This document shows positions 27,401 to 35,967 of a stretch of DNA of 64,000 bases, one piece after another; the first letter of the stretch is position 1, and each line of letters begins with the position of its first letter. Both the position numbers and the translations under genes were made by a program. The DNA is from Spirochaetaceae bacterium (GTDB lineage Bacteria > Spirochaetota > Spirochaetia > Treponematales > Rectinemataceae), in contig JANYKC010000096.1 of the NCBI GenBank assembly GCA_025358255.1, positions 1 to 64,000 of the forward strand, read 5' to 3'. The notes under the pieces are model-generated. The model did not search any database. It saw nothing but the letters and a program-made list of their open reading frames with translations, and was not told the DNA's origin.

Positions 27401-28284
27401 CGCGCATCCTCTTTCTTGAGAACGTCGTTGACGTAGACCAGGATGAATACCAGGGTTATGAGGAACTGGACGACCGCGATCGCCGAGCCGTAGCCGTAAT
27501 CCGAAAAGGCGAACGACGAGGAGTACATGTAGCTTGCCAGGACTTCAGCCGCCCTGGCCTTCGTGTTCGTCATCACGTAGACGATGTCGAAGGCCCGCAA
27601 GGAGTCGATGACCGAGATCGTCACCGCGACCACGGTGGCCGGCATGAGGAGGGGAAGGATGACCCGCCGGAAACGTTGCCAGGCGTTGGCCCCATCGATG
27701 AGGGAAGCCTCGACCAACTCGGGAGGCACGCCCTGGAGGCCGGCCAGGTAGAGGATCATCACGTAAGGCACCTGGCGCCAGATGCCGACGGCGATGAGGG
27801 CGCCGGTCATGTAGCGCCTGTCACCGAGCCACTGCACCGCGATGTCGCCAAGGCCCAGGGAGCGCAGGAAGGTATTGAGTGCCCCGAAGTCGGGGTTGTA
27901 TATCCACATCCATATCGTGCCGATGATGGTGAAGGACAGCGTCATCGGCAGGTAGAAAAGCGTCTTGAAGAGCTTGTCGCCCTTGTACCCGCTGTTGAAA
28001 AGCATGGCCACAAGAAGGCCAAGGGGCACGGGTATGAGGACAAAGAACAGGAGCCAGGCGAAGTTGTTCTTGATCGCGAGCCAGAACTGGCCGTCGCCCA
28101 GGAGGCGCTTGAAATTGTCGAGGCCAACCCAGACCGCGCCATATATGATGGAATCGCGCTTGGTGAAGGCGAAGGCGAAGCTTTCGAAAATGGGCACGAT
28201 GACCCAGACAAGGTACATGGCCAGGGGAAGGGCCAGGAAGGCCCATGGAGCGAAATCCAGTCTCCTTCTGCGCAGGCTTTGCAT
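27397..28284 (-). CDS. ABC sugar transporter permease, MalF/UgpA type
   Basis: The 295-residue permease starts MQSLRRRRLDFAPWAFLALPLAMYLVWVIVPIF. This start is chosen over longer upstream frames because GGAGGGG lies 5 bases before the ATG. Six membrane segments are expected. The EAA loop is EASLIDGANAWQRFRRVILPLLMP (about residues 185-208). It pairs with the downstream MalG-like permease. A 214-bp gap separates it from the binding-protein gene and holds a long composite palindrome, an arrangement like the malE-malF gap in enteric bacteria, where a structured element raises the binding-protein/permease ratio. That parallel is inference. Confidence 0.92.
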   Translation of the reverse strand: MQSLRRRRLDFAPWAFLALPLAMYLVWVIVPIFESFAFAFTKRDSIIYGAVWVGLDNFKRLLGDGQFWLAIKNNFAWLLFFVLIPVPLGLLVAMLFNSGYKGDKLFKTLFYLPMTLSFTIIGTIWMWIYNPDFGALNTFLRSLGLGDIAVQWLGDRRYMTGALIAVGIWRQVPYVMILYLAGLQGVPPELVEASLIDGANAWQRFRRVILPLLMPATVVAVTISVIDSLRAFDIVYVMTNTKARAAEVLASYMYSSSFAFSDYGYGSAIAVVQFLITLVFILVYVNDVLKKEDAR

Positions 28285-28328
28285 CCAACCCCTCCTCGAA
28301 AAGACTATAGGCATCGGCGCGGGGACTA

Positions 28329-28427
28329 CTGACCCGGCAACATAACATCGGGCACCCTCCCATGATTCCGGCCTGTCGCTACAGGCCGGAATCATGGGCA
28401 AAAGCAAAGGTTTGGTTGCCGGGTCAG
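28329..28427. repeat. composite palindrome of 99 bp between binding-protein and permease genes
   Basis: The outer arms CTGACCCGGCAAC (28329-28341) and GTTGCCGGGTCAG (28415-28427) are perfect 13-bp inverted repeats. Inside lies an 18-bp perfect stem with a 4-nt loop (28359-28376 / 28381-28398, core ATTCCGGCCTGT). There is no T run in the transcribed (minus) direction, so an mRNA-stability or processing element, or a small non-autonomous insertion, fits better than a simple terminator. Confidence 0.85.
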
Positions 28428-28498
28428 CAAGAAACGACCCGCCGACCGCAGCCCCGGAACCAGGGGCTTGCGGTCGACAGGTCAAGGAGGAACCGGTT

Positions 28499-29734
28499 TT
28501 ACTGGACGGCGGCGTAGATCCTGACTCGCTCCTTGTCGAGGGCCGCAAGGATATCGGCGGCCTTGGCGGGCGTGTTGATTATCTCGACGATGGCATCCAT
28601 GCCCTTCGAAGCCATCTCTTCCGGCGCGTCGCGATCGTAGAACTGCATGGCTGTCGTGGCGCCTTTCACCATGTCAAGGCCGCGCTGGGCATCGGCGTTC
28701 GGGACAGGCACGTTCTGGTTGGAGGATAGGCGGCCAAGGCTCTTGTTGAAGGACTCCTGGGTATCCTTCCTGGCAAGGAAGGCGATGAACTTGAGGGCGT
28801 TTTCCTTGTTCTTCGCCTTGGCCGGCACCATGAAGCCGTCGAAGGGCGTGTCCACCCCGTAGGCGGTGTTGGAGCCGACGAGGGGGAACCGGAACCAGTC
28901 AATGCTGTCTTTCTTGTTCGCGGGGGCGACGTCCTTGATGAACTGGCCCATGAGGTACATGCCGGCCTTGCCGTCGAACATGAGGGTCGCGGCTTCCTGC
29001 CAGCTGTAGCTCGCCGCGTTCTTCATGAAATAACCCTTCTTGGAGAGGTCGGCGATGTAATTGAAGGTGTTCACGACCTTGGGATCGGTATAGGCGACCT
29101 TGCCCGCGGTGAGGTCCTGGTGGAAGGGGCCGCCGTTGACGGCGACATCCATGTAGTCGAACCATCCGCCGGCAGTCCAGGTGTCCTTGGCGCCGATGGC
29201 AATGGGCTCGATCCCTGCCTTCCTGAGGGCGGCGCAGACGGCCAGGAAATCGTCCCAGGTCTTGGGCGTGGCCAGCTTGAGCTTGGCGAAGACGTCCTTG
29301 TTGTAGTAGACGGACCACCAGTACCAGGACTGGGGCATGAAGTAGACCTTGCCGTTGTAGCTTGAGGCGGTCTTGAATGCGGCAGGGAACTGCGTATTGT
29401 CCCAGGCCTTGTCGAGGGGTTCAAGGAGGCCCTTCATCGCGTACTGCTGCATGCGGAAGCCGGCGAACCAGGTGAGGACGTCAGGGGCTTCCTTGGCGGT
29501 GAGGTAGTTCATGAGCTGGCTCTTGTACTGCTCATGCGCCGTGGTGTTGATCGTGACCTTGATCTTGGGGTTTTCCTTCGTGAACTGGTCGGCGAGGACC
29601 TGGAAGGCGGCCTTCGGGGCTTCGTCCGACATGTAGGACTGGATGACAAGCTCGTTCGAACCCTTCTTCGCGCAGGAAACGAAGAGGGTGGCCGCCGCGA
29701 GAACCACGATGGCGATCGCAAGGATTTTCTTCAT
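28499..29734 (-). CDS. ABC sugar transporter substrate-binding lipoprotein (CUT1 family)
   Basis: The 411-residue product begins MKKILAIAIVVLAAATLFVSC, a lipoprotein signal with lipidated Cys21. It continues as a family-1 extracellular solute-binding protein (QVLADQFTKENPKIKVTINTT, DVLTWFAGFRMQ, SWYWWSVYYNKDVFAKL, GIEPIAIGAKDTWTAGGW). It captures an oligosaccharide, probably a galactoside, in the periplasm for the two permeases downstream. AAGGAGG lies 10 bases before the ATG. The promoter and a LacI-type operator are immediately upstream, linking it to the regulator at 20216. Sugar specificity is inferred from context only. Confidence 0.93.
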   Translation of the reverse strand: MKKILAIAIVVLAAATLFVSCAKKGSNELVIQSYMSDEAPKAAFQVLADQFTKENPKIKVTINTTAHEQYKSQLMNYLTAKEAPDVLTWFAGFRMQQYAMKGLLEPLDKAWDNTQFPAAFKTASSYNGKVYFMPQSWYWWSVYYNKDVFAKLKLATPKTWDDFLAVCAALRKAGIEPIAIGAKDTWTAGGWFDYMDVAVNGGPFHQDLTAGKVAYTDPKVVNTFNYIADLSKKGYFMKNAASYSWQEAATLMFDGKAGMYLMGQFIKDVAPANKKDSIDWFRFPLVGSNTAYGVDTPFDGFMVPAKAKNKENALKFIAFLARKDTQESFNKSLGRLSSNQNVPVPNADAQRGLDMVKGATTAMQFYDRDAPEEMASKGMDAIVEIINTPAKAADILAALDKERVRIYAAVQ

Positions 29735-29766
29735 AGGCTTCTAGCCTCCTTGGTGGAATCAAGAAA

Positions 29767-29808
29767 TGTAAGCGCTTTCATTTTGTGATCAAAAATGTAA
29801 TCTGTCAA
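29767..29808 (-). promoter_or_regulatory. promoter and LacI-type operator of the transporter operon
   Basis: Read on the minus strand, TTGACA (29803-29808), a 17-bp spacer and CAAAAT (29780-29785) are followed at once by TGAAAGCGCTTACA (29767-29780). This matches the operator of the regulator gene (20191-20204) at 13 of 14 bases and occupies the same place relative to -35 and -10. The surrounding DNA is AT-rich compared with the window. Confidence 0.8.
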
Positions 29809-29917
29809 CTTTTATTTTGTTACTTTATGTAAAATATGGGGCAAACTAGGGAGGGGATGAAACTGAAGGAGGCCAGGACTGGAGAAATTTGCGAAAACCG
29901 ATTAGACGGCAATTAGC

Positions 29918-30244
29918 TTGTTCCAAGAAGTGACCAAGGGGACCACCTGCGACGCCAAAAAGATGTTTGGCTACCCTGTTGTCTTCATCAACGGCAACAT
30001 GCTGGCCGGAATCTTCGCCACCCGGCTTTTTTTCAGGATCCCGATTGGCGACCAGGCAGGATGGAAAGCCAGGTCAGGAGATATCCGGGGATTTGAGCCA
30101 GTGGCCGGGAGGGCCATGAAGGAATACCTGGAAATCAGCGCGCTCGATGCGAACCTGCCCCTCATGAAGGAGCTGATGGCGGCCTCGGCAGGCTACGTGC
30201 AGGTCCTGCCAGAAAAAGCGAAAAAAACGCAAAAAGGAAGATGA
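29918..30244 (+). CDS. TfoX/Sxy N-terminal-domain-like small protein, N-terminus uncertain
   Basis: The 108-residue frame contains the characteristic TfoX_N signature KKMFGYPVVFINGNMLAGIFATRLFFRIP and, later, FEPVAGRAMKEYLEIS. These domains fold as small alpha/beta proteins; stand-alone members are common and mostly uncharacterised, while Sxy itself acts in competence and CRP-S regulation. The only start is TTG 29918, which leaves 13 residues before KKMFGYP where relatives usually have about 25. A well-placed ATG at 29857 (after GGGAGGGG) begins MKLKEARTGEICENRLDGN in another frame and hits TAG at 29914. The gene may thus be frameshifted at its 5' end or truncated. Confidence 0.6.
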   Translation: MFQEVTKGTTCDAKKMFGYPVVFINGNMLAGIFATRLFFRIPIGDQAGWKARSGDIRGFEPVAGRAMKEYLEISALDANLPLMKELMAASAGYVQVLPEKAKKTQKGR

Positions 30245-30405
30245 CGGTTAACGAAAGACATTGCGTCATGGCATCTGGCCGGCCAAGGGCCTTGTCGGCT
30301 CGAGCTTGACGAAGAAGCCCAAGGCGCTAAAATGGACTCGGCAGGCGATACGCTCCATGCCGCGCCGAAGGCATGGGGCAAGGGGCAAGGGGAAAGGAGT
30401 CGCTT

Positions 30406-31218
30406 GTGAACGATATCACCGTCGTCATTCCTGTCAGAAGCGATCCCCTCCTGTCCAAGGCCATCGAATCGACGCCTCCTGAGGTCGAAGTCATCGTGGC
30501 GATGACGGCTCCGCCCGCGGCCGCCGTGGAGGCAGCCCTGCGCCTCGGGAAAAACCGGAACCTGCGCGTCGAGATTTCCGATGTCCCTGGGATGTCCGCA
30601 GGGGTCAACCTTGGAGCCCGGAGCGCCAGCCATGAAAAAATCGTCATGCTTGACTCCGATTGCCGTCTCCTCCCCGGCGCCTTGGAAGCCTACTCGAAGG
30701 GCCTCGACGAGAATGCCTTCGTGCGGGGCGTGACCATCGTGGAAAGGGAGGGTTTCTGGAGCAGGATAGCAGCGCTGGGGACGGAAAGGCTCAATACCGT
30801 CTTCGCCGCCAATCCGCGCTTTTTCGGCCCCTCGATAGCCTTCAGGAAGACCGATTTCCTTGCCTTGGGCGGCTATGACGAGGCCATGATCCACGGTTCC
30901 TGCGACCATGAGTTCGCCCTCAGGCTGGAAAGGGCGAACCGGACCGTCTTCTTCTCGCCCGAGGCACGAATCGTCCATAAAGCCTTGACCTACCGGATAG
31001 ACACCGTCTCCCACGTCGGCTACGGGCGGGGCATGGCCTACATCGACAGGAAATACGGGGGAAGATACGGCCTGTCCTACTGCCTGAAGCGGCTGGCTCC
31101 CCGCGAATTGTACACCCGGGCCGTGGAAAGGGGCGGGATGTCGGTCATCCGTTCGGTGCTCCTGGGCGGCTTGATGCTCTGGGGCTATCTCAAGGATATG
31201 TCGGCGGGGAAACGATGA
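30406..31218 (+). CDS. family 2 glycosyltransferase
   Basis: The 270-residue product starts at GTG 30406, seven bases after GGAAAGGAG. It begins NDITVVIPVRSDP, the usual first strand of a GT-A fold. MLDSDCRLLPG carries the DxD-type metal-binding motif (about residues 85-95), and GGYDEAMIHGSCDHEFALRLERA gives the typical acceptor-side ED-like motif near residue 165. A hydrophobic segment near the C-terminus (VIRSVLLGGLMLWGYL) suggests membrane association. It would transfer a nucleotide-activated sugar to an unknown acceptor, probably envelope glycan. It overlaps the next gene by 4 bp (ATGA), so the two are translationally coupled. Confidence 0.8.
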   Translation: MNDITVVIPVRSDPLLSKAIESTPPEVEVIVAMTAPPAAAVEAALRLGKNRNLRVEISDVPGMSAGVNLGARSASHEKIVMLDSDCRLLPGALEAYSKGLDENAFVRGVTIVEREGFWSRIAALGTERLNTVFAANPRFFGPSIAFRKTDFLALGGYDEAMIHGSCDHEFALRLERANRTVFFSPEARIVHKALTYRIDTVSHVGYGRGMAYIDRKYGGRYGLSYCLKRLAPRELYTRAVERGGMSVIRSVLLGGLMLWGYLKDMSAGKR

Positions 31219-32138
31219 CAGGCCTCGAATGGATGGGCCTGGCCGTCGCGAAGGCCGACAAAGCCCTGGATCTCGCCCTGGACGGACTGGCGCGGTTGCG
31301 GCGGCCCGGCAACGTCACGCATTTTGCCGCCTGCGGCTCGACCGCGCTGGGAGTCGAGGCCGCCTTGCGGGATAGAGGGGACAAGGCGCCGAGGGTCATC
31401 CGTGCCCCCGACGAATATGCAGAAGGAGCCCATCCAACCGGCGGGCTATCCCCCTTTGTAGGCATCAGCATGTCGGGGCGGTCAGCGGAAGTCAGGGAGA
31501 CACTCGAGCAGGCATCAGGAGAGGGACAGGAAACAACCTACGTCACGCAGGGCGAGGCGATGGCGGGCGCTTCGGCCAACCTCATCCTCGACTTGGATGG
31601 AGTCCCGAAGCGCCTCCTGCCCCTGGTCGGATGCCTCGTCGCGCATCGTAGCTTCGGCTCACGCTTCCCTCGCGAACTTGGCGAGCGTCTTGCCCTGGGA
31701 GAGGTCCCGGGCCTTCCCGGATTGCCCGAGGCGCTCCGACATGCCCACCAAATGTCCCTCATGCCCGTCTTCGTGTCTTCCGGCTCCCGTTTTTTCGGAG
31801 ACCTTCTGTGCGCGCAATACATGGAGTTCCTGAAAAAACCCGCTCTGCACCTGTCATTTCCCCAATGGACCCACGACTTCCTGTGGACCCTCGGCAAGAA
31901 AGACCGGCGCCGCCTCCAGTTCATCCAGATGAGGCCTCGGAAGGACCTGGCTGATGGTCGTTTCCATTCCGTCATCGAGCGCCTTGATTCTCTCGGGATT
32001 GATCAGGGAGTCCTCGAGGAATTCCCTGGCCTTCCCGGAGAATACCCGAACAGCAGCAATTTCGCGAGGGTGCTCCTCCTCTTCCATGACCTCTCCAAGG
32101 AGCTGGGCGTCGACCCGGAAGGGGAGATTTCCTTCTAG
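31215..32138 (+). CDS. SIS-domain (sugar isomerase-like) protein
   Basis: The 307-residue product looks like a SIS-fold protein of the GlmS isomerase/AgaS group. HFAACGSTALGVEAAL (residues about 35-50) matches the first SIS loop, and VGISMSGRSAEVRETL (about 77-92) matches the phosphosugar-binding Ser-rich loop. VFVSSGSRFFGDLLCAQYMEFLKK (about 180-205) opens the second SIS half. It lacks a glutaminase domain. A phosphosugar isomerase or binding role is likely, but key catalytic residues were not traced. Coupling to the glycosyltransferase suggests it makes or senses a sugar precursor for that enzyme. Confidence in the fold is moderate and in the function low. Confidence 0.65.
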   Translation: MTGLEWMGLAVAKADKALDLALDGLARLRRPGNVTHFAACGSTALGVEAALRDRGDKAPRVIRAPDEYAEGAHPTGGLSPFVGISMSGRSAEVRETLEQASGEGQETTYVTQGEAMAGASANLILDLDGVPKRLLPLVGCLVAHRSFGSRFPRELGERLALGEVPGLPGLPEALRHAHQMSLMPVFVSSGSRFFGDLLCAQYMEFLKKPALHLSFPQWTHDFLWTLGKKDRRRLQFIQMRPRKDLADGRFHSVIERLDSLGIDQGVLEEFPGLPGEYPNSSNFARVLLLFHDLSKELGVDPEGEISF

Positions 32139-32383
32139 TTCACCTTCGCAAGACGCAACTCCTCCCCCAAGGCTGGCACGCGCTTGTCTGGGCAATCATG
32201 CTGTCAGATTCATGGGAGAGCGATCGATGTCGTGTTGCCGCGCCTGCACCACATCATATAGTCCTATCCATATAGTATGCCGGCATCAGGTCCATCGCTC
32301 CTGTCTTGGCATTTTTGACAAAATTGACACGCCTTGAATATTGGATAGACTTAGTTTCAGGCCTAGCCAATCAAGGAGCGCAT

Positions 32384-34531
32384 ATGACGCTAAGACTGAA
32401 AATCGGCGGCAGGATCATCCTTCCTACCGTCGCCCTGATCATTGCCCTCGTTGCCGCGGTCATCTTCGTGTCGTATTCGGCCGTGGCAAAGGTCATCACC
32501 GATATGGCCTACAAGGCGGCGGATTCCTACGCCCTTGAAAACGCGTCTTCGGTGGCCGCCGTCCTCAACAAGGCCATGGATGACGTCCGCGCCGTAGGAA
32601 ACGTGCTGATGGGCCTCAAGCAAGGCGGCTACAGCGATCGCGCGGTCATTACCGGCGTGCTTAGGCAGAACCTCGAGGTGAACCAGTCCTACCTCGCCAC
32701 CTGGACCTGCTGGGAGCCAAACGCATTTGACGGAAAGGATTTGAAATATCGTGATACGGCCGAAAGCGATGCTTCGGGCCGCTTCATCCCAAGTTGGGAC
32801 AGGGGAACAGGAAAGCTCCAGATCTCGGCCCTTTCAGGATACGAGGAGCCAGGCAATGACTATTATCTAAAAGCGAGGGATTCCGGCTTCGAACACATGA
32901 CAGATCCGTATTTCTACAGCTATACCGGAAAAAAAGAAGATGAGATCTACATGGCGAGCGCCTGCGTCCCCATCCTTCAGTCCGGCAAGGCAATTGCTGT
33001 CATTGGCCATGACTTCACCCTCACGAGCATCGCCGACACCATGAAGAAGATCACGCCGGTCAAGGGTGCCTTTGGCATCCTCATGACCAATGCCGTCGTC
33101 GGCATCTACCACCCGACCCCCGAGAACATCGGCAAGGACCTCAGCACTGGCATACCCGAGCAATACCGGGCGGCAGCCAAGGCAGCGATCGCCGAGGGCA
33201 AGCCTTATGCCTTCAACATGGTGAACTCGGTCAACGGTTCGATTTCGCGTTTTTCGATCAGCCCTGTGGTCGTCGGCAACGACCCCTCCCCTTGGGCACT
33301 GGCGGTGGTCCTGCCCATCGCGGCCCTCCTCGCCCCCCTCAACGGCATAGTCGTCATCATGGCGGTGCTCGGCATCACCGGCGCGGCCCTGGCTTTTGTC
33401 CTCCTCCTCATCATCGGGAGGAGCATCTCGAGGCCCATACGTTTCGTGACCGAGGCGGTCAGGGACTTCGCGGACGGGGACTTCACCCTCAGCGGCCTGG
33501 ACCACACGGCACTCGGTCGCTACCGTTCGCGCAAGGACGAGATCGGCGAGACGACCCAGGCCTTCGAAAACCTTGTCGAGGCGATCCAGTCCAGGATCGG
33601 CACCCTCCAGTCGATATCCGGCCAGGTCACGACCGGGGCAGACCAGGTAAGCTCCACGGCCCAGTCCCTCTCCCAGGGCAGCACCGAACAGGCAGCGGCA
33701 GGAGAGGAAGTGTCGAGCGCGATGGAAGAGATGAGCGCCACCATCAAGCAGAGCGCGGAAAGCGCCTTGGCGACCGAAGGGCTTGCGCGGAAGGCAGCGA
33801 TCGACGCCCAAAGCGGAGGCGATGCCGTCGAGGAAGCCATGGCAGCGATGAAGGAGATTGTCCAGCGGATCGGCATCATCGAGGAGATCGCCAGGCAGAC
33901 CAACCTCCTCGCGCTCAACGCCGCCATCGAGGCGGCGCGCGCGGGCGAAGCCGGGAAGGGCTTCGCGGTCGTCGCAAGCGAAGTGCGCAAGCTTGCCGAG
34001 CGCTCCCAGAAAGCCGCGGGCGAAATCACGGGCCTCGCTTCCTCGAGCGCCTCGGTCTCCGAGAAGGCAAGGACCCTCATCAAGAGCATTGTCCCCGATG
34101 TCCGCAAGACCGCGGACCTGGTCCAGGAGATCGCCTCGTCGGCCAAGGAGCAGACCCAGGGCGTCGAGCAGATCAACAAGGCCCTCTTCCAGCTCGACCA
34201 GGTGATCCAGCAGAACGCATCGTCATCAGAGGAGCTCGCGTCCATGTCCGAGGAGCTCACCGGACAGACCGTCTCGATGAAGGACGCGCTCGATTTCTTC
34301 CGGATAACGGCAATAGGCAGGGACCAGAATGGCGCCCAGCCGCCCAATGCAGCGCCCAAGGCAGCGCCCAAGGCAGCGCCTACGGCAGCGCCTACGGCCT
34401 CGACGGTCGCCCCTTCGCCACGGAAGAGCGCAGAAAAACCCCCTGTGGCGCGGTCCAGATCCGGCGCTCCCACAACCGCCATCGCCATAAATAAGGCCGA
34501 TGCCACGGACGCCGACTTCGAGGAATTCTAG
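32384..34531 (+). CDS. methyl-accepting chemotaxis protein with dCache sensor
   Basis: The 715-residue chemoreceptor starts at ATG 32384, five bases after AAGGAG. TM1 covers residues about 11-35. An extracytoplasmic dCache-type domain covers about 38-300 ([54 protein letters not shown]-like). TM2 is at about 308-350, then a HAMP domain to about 405. The signalling hairpin holds [23 protein letters not shown] and [18 protein letters not shown] (about residues 499-545). The C-terminus is an Ala/Pro tail made by a 12-bp tandem repeat, ending in an acidic DADFEEF. The dCache fold suggests a small-molecule ligand, but none can be named. A TTGACA box is at 32324-32329. Confidence 0.93.
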   Translation: MTLRLKIGGRIILPTVALIIALVAAVIFVSYSAVAKVITDMAYKAADSYALENASSVAAVLNKAMDDVRAVGNVLMGLKQGGYSDRAVITGVLRQNLEVNQSYLATWTCWEPNAFDGKDLKYRDTAESDASGRFIPSWDRGTGKLQISALSGYEEPGNDYYLKARDSGFEHMTDPYFYSYTGKKEDEIYMASACVPILQSGKAIAVIGHDFTLTSIADTMKKITPVKGAFGILMTNAVVGIYHPTPENIGKDLSTGIPEQYRAAAKAAIAEGKPYAFNMVNSVNGSISRFSISPVVVGNDPSPWALAVVLPIAALLAPLNGIVVIMAVLGITGAALAFVLLLIIGRSISRPIRFVTEAVRDFADGDFTLSGLDHTALGRYRSRKDEIGETTQAFENLVEAIQSRIGTLQSISGQVTTGADQVSSTAQSLSQGSTEQAAAGEEVSSAMEEMSATIKQSAESALATEGLARKAAIDAQSGGDAVEEAMAAMKEIVQRIGIIEEIARQTNLLALNAAIEAARAGEAGKGFAVVASEVRKLAERSQKAAGEITGLASSSASVSEKARTLIKSIVPDVRKTADLVQEIASSAKEQTQGVEQINKALFQLDQVIQQNASSSEELASMSEELTGQTVSMKDALDFFRITAIGRDQNGAQPPNAAPKAAPKAAPTAAPTASTVAPSPRKSAEKPPVARSRSGAPTTAIAINKADATDADFEEF
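34349..34396 (+). repeat. four tandem 12-bp repeats coding for AAPK/AAPT in the chemoreceptor tail
   Basis: GCAGCGCCCAAG occurs twice (34349-34372) and GCAGCGCCTACG twice (34373-34396), giving [16 protein letters not shown]. The in-frame unit means copy number can vary without breaking the protein. Confidence 0.9.
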
Positions 34532-34541
34532 GACGCTGGTC

Positions 34542-34639
34542 TCCTGTCAGATACAGAATTCCTGAGCTCTGTCCCGCCACCGGCCCTGCGGGACAGAGCT
34601 CTGCGGGTTCCACGGTTGAGCGAAGCGAATCTGACAGGA
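34542..34639. repeat. composite palindrome of 98 bp between convergent genes
   Basis: The outer arms TCCTGTCAGAT (34542-34552) and ATCTGACAGGA (34629-34639) are perfect 11-bp inverted repeats. The inner stem AGCTCTGTCCCGC (34565-34577) / GCGGGACAGAGCT (34588-34600) is 13 bp with a 10-nt loop. It starts 11 bp after the chemoreceptor stop and ends 3 bp before the Fe-S gene stop. It may act as a bidirectional terminator, though it lacks T runs, or be an inserted palindromic element like that at 28329. Confidence 0.85.
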
Positions 34640-34641
34640 CA

Positions 34642-35967
34642 CTAGATCTCGGTCAGCCACAGCTTGCCCTGCGCCTTCGCTCCGGCCTTGAACAGCGCCA
34701 GGAAGGAGGATCGCAAGGCGTCTCCCATGAGGGCGCGCTTGACCGGCGGGAGCCTGAGGAAGCCGCCGACAAGGCCGCGCATGAATCCCTGGTCCATCCT
34801 CCGCGGATTCGCGAAAATGAGGTCCTGCAGGCTTCCGCGTTCCAGCCCCTGGAGGATGGCCTTCTCGAATGTGCTCTCCGGATGGATCACGCGCGATGCC
34901 CGCTTCACCATCTTGAGGGCGCCCGCCGGGCATCGAAGGACGCATACGCCGCAGCCTAGGCAGAAGCCGCTGTCGAGCGAGGCCCGGCGCGGACCGGGCC
35001 TCGCCTCCGCCGGCGGGGCGAGCATCCCGAGCGCGCCGCTGCCGCAGGCCGCTGCGCATTTCCCGCAGCCGATGCAGGCTTCCGCATCGAGTTCGACGAT
35101 GAAGGACGAAGTGACCACCACGTCGGGATAGCCGAACTTCCTCACGCCAAGGAGGACATTGCAGCAGCACCTGCAGCAGTGGCATATGAACTGGGAATTG
35201 CGCTTGACATTGTCGGAGTTGAGCACGAGTCCCAGCTCCTTGGACCTCGCCAGGACCTCCAGCATCTCGCCACGCTCCGCCTTCCTGGCTAGCCTGTTGC
35301 GGATGAGGTAGTCGGCGGAGTAGCCGAAGGACGTGCAGGTCTCAAGCGGCGCGCCACAGTCCTTTTCGCCCGCATGGAGCTTCTCGTGCCTGCAGGAGCA
35401 AAGTCCGAGGGAGATCGAGCCGGCGCTTTCGATGATGGCGGAGGCCTTCTCATAGTCGAGCACCTCGACAAATCCGCCGCCGGCAGAGGCCACTTTCGCG
35501 ACGCTCTCCTCGTAGGGAAGGGTGCGCATGAGCCCCATGTGCATGGACCCGTCGAAATTCGCTCCATACAGCGTACGGTCGTCGAACAGCTCCTTGAATA
35601 GGCCCGCGACCTTCCGCAGATCGACGCCTGCGTCCGTCCTCATCATCGTGAACTCGAAGATCCCGATCACGAGGGGTGAAGGGCTGTAGCGGAAGGCGCC
35701 GCCAAGGAAGACGTCCACGACCAGCCCCTTCGCGCACAGGCCCTCGAGGAGGGTGCGCAGCCGACCTTCCTCGAGCCCTACGGTGGCGCGGACCTCCTCG
35801 AAGGTGGAGATGGAAGGAAGCATCGAGGCCACGACAAAGGCCTCCTCCTCCGAATACAGCTCGACGAGTATTGCCCTGAGGGTCTCGCTCCACGGCACAC
35901 GGAAACCAAGGCCGTCGATCCGCCCGCCCAGTTCCCGATAGATGTCCTTGCCGACAAGATGTCCCAT
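34642..35967 (-). CDS. winged-helix / cysteine-rich / 4Fe-4S dicluster protein
   Basis: The 441-residue protein has an N-terminal helical, winged-helix-like part (residues about 20-105; EEEAFVVASMLPSISTFEEVRATVGLEEGRLRTLLEGLCAKGLVVD). Cys-rich segments follow: CSCRHEKLHAGEKDCGAPLETC near 190-212 and CHCCRCCCN near 262-270. Two ferredoxin motifs come next: CIGCGKCAAAC (about 293-303) and CLGCGVCVLRCP (about 333-344). It probably moves electrons in the cytoplasm of an anaerobe, and the N-terminal half might bind DNA or a partner. No membrane segment is seen. Similar 4Fe-4S dicluster proteins of unknown role are common in anaerobes. The partner enzyme is not evident from the neighbours. Confidence 0.75.
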   Translation of the reverse strand: MGHLVGKDIYRELGGRIDGLGFRVPWSETLRAILVELYSEEEAFVVASMLPSISTFEEVRATVGLEEGRLRTLLEGLCAKGLVVDVFLGGAFRYSPSPLVIGIFEFTMMRTDAGVDLRKVAGLFKELFDDRTLYGANFDGSMHMGLMRTLPYEESVAKVASAGGGFVEVLDYEKASAIIESAGSISLGLCSCRHEKLHAGEKDCGAPLETCTSFGYSADYLIRNRLARKAERGEMLEVLARSKELGLVLNSDNVKRNSQFICHCCRCCCNVLLGVRKFGYPDVVVTSSFIVELDAEACIGCGKCAAACGSGALGMLAPPAEARPGPRRASLDSGFCLGCGVCVLRCPAGALKMVKRASRVIHPESTFEKAILQGLERGSLQDLIFANPRRMDQGFMRGLVGGFLRLPPVKRALMGDALRSSFLALFKAGAKAQGKLWLTEI

